Shown piece by piece: positions 25,887 through 37,617 of a stretch of 64,000 nucleotides of DNA. The notes beneath the pieces were generated by a model. That model was not told where the DNA came from and ran no database searches. It worked only from the letters and a program-made list of their open reading frames with translations. Every line of letters begins with the position of its first letter. Within the stretch, counting starts at the first letter, position 1. The translations under genes and the position numbers were made by a program. Source of the DNA: Avena insularis (lineage: Eukaryota; Streptophyta; Magnoliopsida; Poales; Poaceae); NCBI GenBank assembly GCA_023614405.1, contig CM042694.1, positions 128,965,711 through 129,029,710 of the forward strand, in the 5' to 3' direction.

Positions 25887-28800
25887 ATGACTCTCGTTGT
25901 TGTTAGTAAAAAGAGCACACATGCAATGACACTGGTGGATCCATAGGTGGATTGTGAAAAGAACACACATGCAATGACACTTGTGGATCCATATGTGGTA
26001 TGTGAAAAGAACACACATGCAATGACTCCAGTTGTTGTTAGTAAAAAGAACACACATGCAATGACACTGGTGGATCCATGTGTGGTCTCTGAAGAGAACA
26101 CACATTTCAATGACACTGGTGGATCCATATGTGGTATGTCAAAAGAACACACATGCAATGACTCCATTTATTGTTAGTAAAAAGAACACACATGCAATGA
26201 CACTGGTGGATCCATGTGTGGTCTCTGAAGAGAACACACATGCAATGACTCTGGTTGTGGTATGTGAAAAGAGCACACATGTAATGACACTGGTTGTTGT
26301 TAGTAAAAAGAGCACACATGCAATGACACTGGTGGATCCATAGGTGGATTGTGAAAAGAACACACATGCAATGACACTGGTGGATCCATATGTGGTATGT
26401 GAAAAGAATACACATGCAATGACTCTAGTTGTTGTTAGTAAAAAGAACACACATGCAATGACACTGGTGGATCCATGTGTGGTCTCTAAAGAGAACACAC
26501 ATGAAATGACTCTAGTTGTTGTTAGTAAAAACAACACACATGCAATGACACTGGTGGATCCATATGTTGTCTTTGAAGAGAACACATAATTCAATGACAC
26601 TGGTGGATACATATGTGGTATGTGAAAAGAACACACATGCAATGACTCCAGTTGTTGTTAGTAAAAAGAACACACATGCAATGACACTGGTGGATCCATG
26701 TGTGGTCTCTGAAGAGAACACACATTTCAATGACACTGGTGGATCCATATGTGGTATGTCAAAAGAACACACATGCAATGACTCCAGTTGTTGTTAGTAA
26801 AAAGAACACACATGCAATGACACTGGTCGATCCATGTGTGGTCTCTAAAGAGAACACACATGGAATGACTCTAGTTGTTGTTAGTAAAAACAACACACAA
26901 CCAATGACACTGGTGGATCCATGTGTGGTCTCTCAAGAGAACACACATGCAATGACTCTCGTTGTTGTTAGTAAAAAGAGCACACATGCAATGACACTGG
27001 TGGATCCATAGGTGTGTTTTGTGAGAAGAACACACATGCAATGACACTTGTGGATACATATGTGGTATGTGAAAAGAACACACATGCAATGACTCCAGTT
27101 GTTGGTAGTAAAAAGAACACACATGCAATGACACTGGTGGATCCATGTGTGGTCTCTCAAGAGAACACACATGCAATAACTCTCGTTGTTGTTAGTAAAA
27201 AGAGCACACATGCAATGACACTGGTGGATCCATAGGTGGATTGTGAAAAGAACACACATGCAATGACACTTGTGGATCCATATGTGGTATGTGAAAAGAA
27301 CACACATGCAATGACTCCAGTTGTTGTTAGTAAAAAGAACACACATGCAATGACACTGGTGGATCCATGTGTGGTGTCTAAAGAGAACACACATTTCAAT
27401 AACACTGGTGGATCCATATGTGGTATGTCAAAAGAACAAACATGCAATGACTCCATTTATTGTTAGTAAAAAGAACACACATGCAATGACACTGGTGGAT
27501 CCATGTGTGGTCTCTGAAGAGAACACACATGCAATGACTCTGGTTGTGGTATGTCAAAAGAGCACACATGTAATGACATTGCTTGTTGTTAGTAAAAAGA
27601 GCACACATGCAATGACACTGGTGGATGCATAGGTTGATTGTGAAAAGAACAGACATGCAATGACACTGGTGGATCCATATGTGGTATGTGAAAAGAACAC
27701 ACATGCAATGACTCCAGTTATTGTTAGTAAAAAGAACACACATGCAATGACACTGGTGGATCCATGTGTGGTCTCTGAAGAGAACACACATTTCAATGAC
27801 ACTGGTGGATCCATATGTGGTATGTCAAAAGAACACACATGCAATGACACTTGTGGATCCATATGTGGTATGTGAAAAGAACACACATGCAATGACTCTA
27901 GTTGTTGTTAGTAAAAAGAACACACATGCAATGACACTGGTGGATCCTTGTGTGGTCTCTGAAGAGAACACACATTTCAATGACACTGGTGGATCCATAT
28001 GTGGTATGTCAAAAGAACACACATGCAATGACTCCATTTATTGTTAGTAAAAAGAACACACATGCAATGACACTGGTGGATCCATGTGTGGTCTCTGAAG
28101 AGAACACACATGCAATGACTCTGGTTGTGGTATGTGAAAAGAGCACACATGTAATGACATTGCTTGTTGTTAGTAAAAAGAGCGCACATGCAATGACACT
28201 GGTGGATCCATAGGTGGATTTTGAAAAGAACACACATGCAATGACACTAGTGGATCCATATGTGGTATGTGAAAAGAACACACATGCAATGACTCCAGTT
28301 GTTGTTAGTAAAAAGAACACACATGCAATGACACTGGTGGATCCATAGGTGCATTTTGAAAAGAACACACATGCAATGACACTGGTGGATCCATATGTGG
28401 TATGTGAAAAGAACACACATGCAATGACTCCAGTTGTTGTTAGTAAAAAGAACACACATGCAATGACACTGCTGTATCCATGTGTGGTCTCTAAAGAGAA
28501 CACACATTTCAATGACACTAGTGGATCCATATGTGGTATGTGAAAATAACACACATGCAATGACTCGAGTTGTTGTTAGTAAAAAGAACACACATGCAAT
28601 GACACTGGTGGATGCATGTGTGGTCTCTGAAGAGAACACACATCAAATGACTCTAGTTGTTGTTAGTAAAAAGAACACACATGCAATGACACTGGTGGAT
28701 CCATGTGTTGTCTTTGAAGAGAACACACAATTCAATGACACTGGTGGATCCATATGTGGTATGTGAAAAGAACACACATGCAATGACTCTAGTTGTTGTT

Positions 28801-31368
28801 AGTAAAAAGAACACGCATGCAATGGCACTGGTGGATCCATGTGTGGTCTCTGAAGAGAACACACATTTCAATGACACTAGTGGATCCATATATGGTATGT
28901 CAAAAGAACACACATGCAATGACTCCAGTTGTTGTTAGTAAAAAGAACACACATGCAATGACACTGGTGGATCCATGTGTGGTCTCTAAAGAGAACACAC
29001 ATGAAATGACTCTAGTTTCTGTTAGTAACAACAACACACATGCATTGACATTGGTGGATCCATGTGTGGTCTCTCAAGAGAACACACATGCAATGACTCT
29101 CGTTGTTGTTAGTAAAAAGAGCACACATGCAATGACACTGGTGGATCCATAGGTGGATTGTGAAAAGAACACACATGCAATGACACTTGTCGATCCATAT
29201 GTGGTATGTGAAAAGAACACACATGCAATGACTCCAGTTGTTGTTAGTAAAAAGAACACACATGCAATGACACTGGTGGATCCATGTGTGGTCTCTCAAG
29301 AGAACACACATGCAATGACTCTCGTTGTTGTTAGTAAAAAGAGCACACATGCAATGACACTGGTGGATCCATAGGTGGATTGTGAAAAGAACACACATGC
29401 AATGACACTTGTGGATCCATATGTGGTATGTGAAAAGAACACACATGCAATGACTCCAGTTGTTGTTAGTAAAAAGAACACACATGCAATGACACTGGTG
29501 GATCCATGTGTGGTGTCTAAAGAGAACACACATTTCAATAACACTGGTGGATCCATATGTGGTATGTCAAAAGAACAAACATGCAATGACTCCATTTATT
29601 GTTAGTAAAAAGAACACACATGCAATGACACTGGTGGATCCATGTGTGGTCTCTGAAGAGAACACACATGCAATGACTCTGGTTGTGGTATGTGAAAAGA
29701 GCACACATGTAATGGCATTGCTTGTTGTTAGTAAAAAGAGCACACATGCAATGACACTGGTGGATGCATAGGTTGATTGTGAAAAGAACAGACATGCAAT
29801 GACACTGGTGGATCGATATGTGGTATGTGAAAAGAACACACATGCAACGACTCCAGTTATTGTTAGTAAAAAGAACACACATACAATGACACTGGTGGAT
29901 CCATGTGTGGTCTCTGAAGAGAACACACATTTCAATGACACTGGTGGATCCATATGTGGTATGTGAAAAGAACGCACATGCAATGACTCGAGTTGTTGTT
30001 AGTAAAAAGAACACACATGCAATGACACTTGGTGGATCCATGTGTGGTCTCTGAAGAGAACACACATGCTATGACTCTAGCTATGGTTAATGAGAAGATC
30101 ACACATTTCAATGACACTGGTGGATCCATATGTGGTTTGTGAAAATAATAGTCATGAAATGACTCTAGTTGTTGTTACTAAAAAGAACCCACATGCAATT
30201 ACACTGGTGGATCCATGTGTAGTCTCTGAAGAGAACACACATTTCAATGACACTGATGGATCCATATGTGGTATGTGAAAAGAGCACACATGCAATGACA
30301 CTGGTAGTTGTTAGTAAAAATAACACACATGCAATGACACTGGTGGATGCATGTGTGGTCTCTGAAGAGAACACACATGCAATAACACTGGTGAATCCAT
30401 GTGTGGTCTCTAAAGAGAACACACATGTAATGACTCTAGTTATTGTTAGTAAAAATAACACACATGCAATGACACTGGTGGATCCATGTGTTGTCTCTGA
30501 AGAGAACACACAATTTAATGACACTGGTGGATCCATATGTGGTATGTGAAAAGAACACACATGCAATGACTCCAGTTGTTGTTAGTAAAAAGAACACACA
30601 TGCAATGACACTGGTGGATCCATGTGTGGTCTCTGAAGAGAACACACATTTCAATGACATTGGTGGATCCATATGTGGTATGTCAAAAGAACACACATGC
30701 AATGATTCCAGTTGTTGTTAGTAAAAATAACACACATGCAATGACACTAGTGGATCCATGTGTGGTCTCTGAAGATGACACACATGCAATGACTCTAGCT
30801 GTGGTTAATGAGAAGAACACACATTTCAATGACACTGGTGGATCCATATGTAGTTTGTGAAAAGAATAGTCATGAAATGACTCTAGTTGTTGTTAGTAAA
30901 AAGTACACACATGCATACTGGTGGATCCATGTGTGGTCTCTGAAGAGAACACATGTTTCAATGACACTGGTGGATCCATATGTGGTATGTGAAAAGAGCA
31001 CACATGCAATGACATTGGTTGTTGTTAGTAAAAGAACACACATGCAATGACACTGGTGGATGCATGTGTGGTCTCTGAAGAGAACACACACGCAATGACA
31101 CTGGTGGATCCATATGTGGTATGTGAAAAGAATTACATGCAATGACTCTCGTTGTTGTTAGTAAAAAGAGCACACATGCAATGACACTGGTGGATCCATA
31201 GGTGGATTGTGAAAAGAACACACATGCAATGACACTTGTGCATCCATATGTGGTATGTGAAAAGAACACACATCCAATGACTCTAGTTGTTGTTAGTAAA
31301 AAGAACACACATGCAATGACACTGGTGGATCCATGTGTGGTCTCTCAGGAGAACACACATGCAATGAC
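25887..31368. repeat. Satellite array, block b
   Basis: 5.5 kb of the same satellite between the two long-LTR elements. Internal copies recur at 2139 bp spacing (for example 27236 and 29375). 25887 to about 26490 matches 42068 to about 42670 after each element; the left end before 31368 matches the left flank of copy 1 (about 13480-15443). It thus forms the satellite half of the ~16 kb duplicated unit. Confidence 0.97.
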
Positions 31369-34300
31369 TGTCACATCCCAAGATTTTCCAAATCTTGTAA
31401 TGTGAAAAATAATTAAACAAAATAAATTTTTGTTGAAAATCAGGGTGAAAAGAAACTTTTGTTTCTAAAAGGAGACTTAAAATCCCATCTTGAACAAACT
31501 TTGGCTAAAGTTTGAATTCAACAAAAATCCAAATCAAGAGAAATGCATTCCTCAATGAATGTATCTGGAAATTTGAACACTTGGAAAATAAATCAAAATC
31601 CCTAAACCCTAATGGAAGGAAATCATTTTCCCAAGTTATGTCCAAATCTATGGATTGGATCCATACCAAATTTGACCAACAGATAATCCTAAAGGGATTA
31701 AAAAGTTAAACATTTATCAAAGGAAAATAAATTGTTTTGGAAACACTAATTTAGATCTTCTAATAAAAGACTTTGGTTTCAGATGAAAAGGTGAGCCAAA
31801 TTAATTTTGGCCAAGCTTTTGTAATAAAATATTTTGTTTTGATAAAATGAGTAAAGGTTTATTTAAATAAAATAATAAGGATTTAAATATCCAATTTTAT
31901 TTAAGTAAATGTTTTTTTCCATTTTAAATGAACACCAAGTATTTTATTACTACTTTGAAATCTTTTATTAAAAGGTTTTGCTTTGATTAAAATGAGTAAA
32001 GGATTATTTAAATAAAATAATAAGGATTTAAATATCCAATTTTATTTAAGTAAAGGCTTTCCCATTTTAATTAAACACCAAAACTTATTTATTTATTTAA
32101 ATAAGATTTCCACGTATCCTTTATTTTCAAATAAAACCTACTGTTTGGTTTTGAAAATATTTGGATTTCAAATGGAAATTTTATTAAATAAATCAAACCC
32201 TATTTTATAATTAAAAGATCCATTTTATTTAATTATTAAATGGATCCTAAAATAAATAAAAATATTACTTTTTATTGGATTTGGACTATGTCTTAAACAG
32301 AACCAAATTCAAATGAAAAGTTGAGTGTGATTGAATTGATTTGAACCTTGTTTGATTGTTTAATAATTGTTTGAATTGCAAAACAGAAAAGAATTAGAAA
32401 AGGAAAAATAAAGCAGACAGAAAAAAATAGAGTAGCCCAATTAGCCCAACAGCAGCCCATTAAGGCCCAGTCCAGCCCAGCCTTTCACTGCCCGAAGAAA
32501 ACGATTCGAACCAAATAACAGACCCACTGAGTCAATGACAACCAGGACCCACTCCCACTCTCTCCTTCTCACTGCCAAGCGGACCCACCTCCTCTTATCC
32601 CTCTCCCGAACCGTTTTTCTGCACCGCGAAAGAAACCCGCACCGAGGCTGACTGGTGGACCTCCTCCTCTCTCCTTTTCCCGCTGACCGCTGGACCTCCT
32701 TTCCACTGTTCTCCTTCCTCACCCGCGCGACCCTGTCTCCCCAGACTTCGCTGCCGTTGTTGCCATTCAAGCCGCGATCAATTCGCAGTAACGCCGTGAT
32801 TTAAACCTCGCCGTGACCTCGCCCTTTTAAACGCCAGTGACCTCTCTCCCTTTTCCCCCAGACACCGCCTCCCCTCTGCCTCCAGGCCGCCCCAATTGCT
32901 CTCTGCAACCCCGCCGTCTCCGACGAACTGTCGCAGCGATTCCAGCCAACTCCGACCATCCCTCTGCCTCTACTTCACGCGAGTGGACTCCTCTCGACCT
33001 CACGCATCTCCTAGTACTCCTGGTTCGCCCGCGCGTGACCCAAAACACTGTCTTCGACAATCTCGACTCGCCGCCGCCGTCTGCTTCCTCTCCGGTGAAG
33101 CCCACAGGTAGTTTCCGGCCGCCCCTCTACCTCTCGTTCACGCACACGACTCTGTCTTGACCCTGTGAATCTAACTGTGTCTTCGCCTTGCCCTGGGGTG
33201 ATCCACAGCGACGTCCACGACGACCACCCGACGCACCCGACGCCGTCCTCCACTCCGGCGAGCAATCGCAGTCGTGCCAGAGCGCCCCTCGCCCGACCAA
33301 CACCTCCCCGAGCATCGCCGTGACCTCCTGAGCCCGGTGAGCAACCCCTCCTTCTCCCTCACCTCCTGTAGCGTCGCCTCCGTCGTCGACCGACCGTTCC
33401 GCCGCCGGTAGCCGCCGCAGCGCCGCTCGTTTATGACCAAGCACCCCACAGCCGTTCGATCTAGATCGGACGCACTAGACATAACCACTTAACAGCGAAA
33501 GGGTACGTGCCCTGTGTCGTACGATCTAAATAGATCCAACGCTCCATGATGCCGATCCGGCCGAACCGGTATCGACCAGTAAGAACACGCCGCGTGTCGC
33601 CTGTTAGGTTTAAAACAGAATTTGAAAACAGAAACTTTTGCAAACTTCAAACCCTTGTATCTTTGGATCCACACGTCCAAATTTTACAAATTTGATGTCG
33701 TTGGATTCAGCAAGACAAGCCCTAACCAATCCTACCCTTAGTTTAGCAAATAGTATCTGTTAGCTTGTTTAACTTTGCAGATTCTTTTATGTGCTTGCTA
33801 ACATTAGAAAAATCATTTAAAAATGATTTTAAGGTTAAAACCTTTGCAAATTAGTTTGTTGTGACCTTACTGACCCTAGGAACCAACCCATGTTTTGGAA
33901 AATGAGTTTTGGAAAGGAATAGAATGGATTAATTAGTTTAGTCCATTTCTAGCTAACAAAAAACTATTGTTTTCTTTGTGAAAATGTTTTTGTAAAGAAA
34001 ACTTTGAGAAAATGGTTTAGACCAAACCTACTGACCCAAACACCAAGTTTTGCAATAGCAACTCATTTGGTGAACCCTATAGGTTAAAGCCTTAGTAAAA
34101 CTATTCCTACACCACAAAAAATGACCCTTGGTTTTAAAAATGGTTTTTGAGGTGAAACCCTTTTGCAAATGACTTTGCCATTTTGGTAAATGACCAATTT
34201 GGAACTTACAAAGTTTAGAAGCCTAGTGGAGACCATCCTTACAATAGAACCAACCTTTGCATGCTTATGCATGACTTAGATTCCAATGTCTATGACCCAT

Positions 34301-35824
34301 TAGGAACCACTTTTTCAAACAAAGCAAAGCTTGGCATGCTTGCATGCATTTCTTTGACTTTGTTATTTATGTATGTTGTTTTGCTTGATTGGTAGATTGA
34401 GTTTGTGCCTTGCTTGATTGAATTGTAGTGACTTGAAGAGTGTGATAGTTGCAAGAACAAGGAGTGAACCTATACCCTCTACCAAAAAGGAAAGTGATGC
34501 TTCATATCTTTTGTCCCATTATTTTCACTATGCATTAGTGATATTTCTAAATAGGACTTGCATGGAAATTTTGCTAAGTATAAACCTTGCTATGGGAAAT
34601 CCTAGTAGATGAAACCTTAGTAGAAATTCCAAAGTTAAGATTCCTATTACTATCATGCTTAGCTTAGCTAATAGAAAACAAGGGTGGAATATATATTCAT
34701 GCTATGGAAAAATGTTTTGTTTAATAAAACAACTAAGTGAATGAATCACCTGGGTGGAATGGAAGGAATGGGATGTGTTGAGTGGTTCACAAGGCCAAGG
34801 ACTTGGCTTATGTATCTCACTTGTGGATGGCCACCCAGGAACAAAGAGATTTGAGATGTCAAATGTAGAGAAGCTTCAAGTGCAACCACTTGGCAATATG
34901 GGCTCTGCCATGATCTTAGGATGCTAGAACTTAGTCTCTTGGACAGTGGGTGGTAGTGGGGCTGATAGGTTGGAGCGCGTCCATTTGACTAAGGAAAGGC
35001 TACTGAAGGATCTTGTCTTGGGAAACCAAGTCTTGTGGGGAAAGTGCACCACCTCTGCAGAGTGTAAAACCTAAGTACTTAGCCATGTCCCTGGTAAAGG
35101 ACAATTTAAGCATCAAGACATGGAAGCTTCAAGAATCTCATCACTCCAATTTCTAAATAAAACTTGTGGGTGAACAAGGGTTAAAAGGATCTTCAGTCTT
35201 TGATTGGTAGATGCCCTGAGTGGATCTTCACTCTTTGATTGGTAGATGCCTTGGGTATTTTTGCCAAGCAAATCTTCAGTCTTTGATTGGTAGATGCCCT
35301 GAGTGGATCTTCAGTCTTTGATTGGTAGATGCCTTGTGCTATTTTTGCCAAAACAAAAACTTAGTATTTTCAAAATGATAGGAAAAATCTATTTTTGAGC
35401 AATGCAAGCCTCAGCTCCACTTAGCCAAATGCATATAGATGATAGACTCCACTATACTACCAAAGTATCACTTGCCAATACAATTCAAATGTATTGACCC
35501 TTGTGGCTGTAACTTGTAATGTTGCAGGTTTGATTGGTTTTAGAGAAGATTGATTGATTAGGATTACAAAGTCTACAACCAACATCTGCCTGTGGCACTT
35601 GAAGATGAAGGACCCATGACTATAGTTATTCCGCTGCAATGTAATGTAATAGCCAAATGAGCTATGTAAAGATGTAATAAAATTATGTGATTCCTGGTTA
35701 TAAAGTTGTATTATGACCTTTGTTTCTTGATATTACATCTGAACTGTGGATGCTAGCTATTGATCCAGGGACTAGCATTGTAAACACAGAGGGCTCAATC
35801 TTATTAAAGGTTGGGGACCCTACA
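31369..35824 (+). repeat. 5' LTR of copy 2 (4456 bp)
   Basis: TGTCACATCCC to CCCTACA. It shares the 5'-LTR SNP set with 15444-19707 (TTATGTCCAAATC, CCAACAGATAATCC, CTGTTTGGTTTTG, GATTCAGCAAG, GGCTTATGTATC). AT-rich to about 32.4 kb; GC- and CT-rich about 32.45-33.6 kb, where transcription may begin; subrepeats 35187-35338; AATAAA at 35676. I find no clear TATA box. Confidence 0.95.
33337..33780 (+). other. Possible intron in the LTR leader
   Basis: A good donor (CCCG/GTGAGCAACC, GT at 33337) lies at the end of the GC-rich part. A T-rich acceptor (TTTAACTTTGCAG) ends at 33780. Another donor-like site is CCACAG/GTAGTTTCC near 33106, and another acceptor-like site is AATGTTGCAG ending at 35527. 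These equivalents exist in the other LTRs. It is speculative without RNA data. Confidence 0.25.
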
Positions 35825-35827
35825 GAA

Positions 35828-35839
35828 TGGTATCAGAGC
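35828..35839 (+). promoter_or_regulatory. Primer-binding site (initiator tRNA-Met), copy 2
   Basis: TGGTATCAGAGC three bases after the LTR end, identical to copy 1. Confidence 0.95.
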
Positions 35840-36534
35840 ATTGTGTTGCCTGTAGGATTTGTAAACCCTAGGATTGGACAAAAACCCTTAGAAAAATAGG
35901 AATTGCATTTTGTTCCAAAAACTATTTACAAAAACTCTTGTAAACTCTTTCCCCAACCATTTTGGTTTCAACTCTACATCTCTTCTATTTCAACTTGATG
36001 GAAAGCTACCCCATGACCAAAGACTTCACCATGTGCAAAGGACTTCATCAACTCTAATGACTTCAACTTCTTCAACTCCAATGACTTCAACATCTTCAGT
36101 ACATTCACCAAGGACTTCCAACTTGGATACTACTAAGGACTACAAGGGAGACAAGAAATCTTGCTCAAGATTTGAAGATTAAGGAAACACAACTTAGAAG
36201 GAGCCATCATCACCTTTGAAGTTTTGTGACCAAGACACAAGAATTCTCCAAAGAACCAAGATCTCATTCAAGAAGAATCAACCAAGAAGGATGGAAAGAT
36301 CACAAGTGAACCATATAGATTGACCACCATATTTTAGTTAAGTCAAACTCACCAACTTATGTGGTGCAACAAAAATATTTTTGATTGACTAAAAATATGC
36401 TTGAAACTTGTTGTTTGAGTGGAGTGTTTGTTTGTGATTGCTTGGACATTGCTTGTGTGAATTGTGATGTGTGTGAATAGAATCATTTCCTTAGAAATAT
36501 TTTGCCTATTCTAATCCCTACCCAACCCAAACAG
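35840..36534 (+). other. Untranslated leader, copy 2
   Basis: Same ~700 bp leader as in copy 1, nearly base for base. No ATG-initiated frame of note before the zinc-knuckle gene. Confidence 0.7.
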
Positions 36535-37506
36535 ATGACTTCTCCAAGAAACTCCAACATCAAGGTTGATGACACCAACAACAACCAAGAGATGCACATG
36601 AGAGAACAACTACTAGCAAACCAAACCCAGTTGAGCCAAGTGACAACTCAGCTTTTAGCCAACAACAATGGACTAGACCCAACCATACAAAGGATTTTGA
36701 AAATTCAATCCCAATTGTTGCAAGGGATGGCTACCCAAATGATCAACATTGGAGACAACTCTTCCAAAGGAGTTTATGACAGCAAGGATGGCCAAGATGT
36801 TATTTTAGAAGGAACTCAAGCTTGCAATATTTGTGGAGACAAGGACCACACTTCCAAGGAGCATGGAGATCAATGCCCCAATTGTGAAGAGGAACATCCA
36901 GTTGGCCAATGCCCCACATCTCAAGTTACTTGCTTCCTATGTGAAGGAAATAATCATGTACCTATGCAATGCCCCATCTATCCTATAGTTCAACAAATGA
37001 AGCAAGATGGAATGCATCAAAAGTTTGGAAACCTCCGTAAGGGAACAATTTCTACCAAGAAAGATGAAGACAAAGGAAAATCTCCACTTATACCTCCATG
37101 CAATACAACCCAATTTGAAGGACCAAAGAGGAGACATATGAATTATTCAAGGAGAAATAGAAGGTCAAAGAAACCAGTAGACATTCCTACCTTTAAGATA
37201 ACATATGAAGAACATGAACTAGAAGCACTCCTAGCTTTGGAGAAACCCAAGAAGAAGAAGAACCAAGGAAACAAACAAGAGGCAATGATACCAAAGGAAA
37301 AGAAAGATATCAGCCAAGTGATGTGTTTCAATTACAAAGAACCAGGACATTATGCAAGCAATTGTCCAGAAAAGATGAAGCACAAGATAAACAAGCCTAT
37401 GAGAGATATCAGCGAAGTCACATGTTTCAAGTGTGGAAAAAAAGGACACTACGCAGATGTTTGCCCAGAAAAGATTCATCAAGATCCTAAACAAGCCAAA
37501 ATGTAA
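36535..37506 (+). CDS. Gag-like zinc-knuckle protein without capsid core, copy 2
   Basis: The 323-residue counterpart of the gene at 20418, intact from ATG to stop. The only residue difference I see is Glu for Gln just before the last knuckle (residue 294). It keeps both canonical CX2CX4HX4C knuckles (133-146 and 297-310), the two irregular clusters (97-126) and the Tyr267 knuckle, so the Tyr change predates the duplication. No capsid core and no downstream pol. Expected role: nucleic-acid binding during packaging or reverse transcription by enzymes supplied in trans. It lies alone between the leader and the polypurine tract, 111 bp before the 3' LTR. Confidence 0.85.
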   Translation: MTSPRNSNIKVDDTNNNQEMHMREQLLANQTQLSQVTTQLLANNNGLDPTIQRILKIQSQLLQGMATQMINIGDNSSKGVYDSKDGQDVILEGTQACNICGDKDHTSKEHGDQCPNCEEEHPVGQCPTSQVTCFLCEGNNHVPMQCPIYPIVQQMKQDGMHQKFGNLRKGTISTKKDEDKGKSPLIPPCNTTQFEGPKRRHMNYSRRNRRSKKPVDIPTFKITYEEHELEALLALEKPKKKKNQGNKQEAMIPKEKKDISQVMCFNYKEPGHYASNCPEKMKHKINKPMRDISEVTCFKCGKKGHYADVCPEKIHQDPKQAKM

Positions 37507-37580
37507 TTTTTGTTTGAAATTTTTTTTTAGGGTGGTAATACCCTAGTTGTTTTGAGCCAACTTGTAACCCTATCCTTCCC

Positions 37581-37599
37581 AAATCTCGGGACGAGATTT
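37581..37599 (+). promoter_or_regulatory. Hairpin upstream of polypurine tract, copy 2
   Basis: AAATCTCG, GGA loop, CGAGATTT; identical to copy 1 and placed 5 bases before the tract. Confidence 0.7.
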
Positions 37600-37604
37600 A
37601 TTTT

Positions 37605-37615
37605 AAGGGTGGTAG
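37605..37615 (+). promoter_or_regulatory. Polypurine tract, copy 2
   Basis: AAGGGTGGTAG followed by CC and the LTR start TGTCACATCCC at 37618. Confidence 0.75.
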
Positions 37616-37617
37616 CC

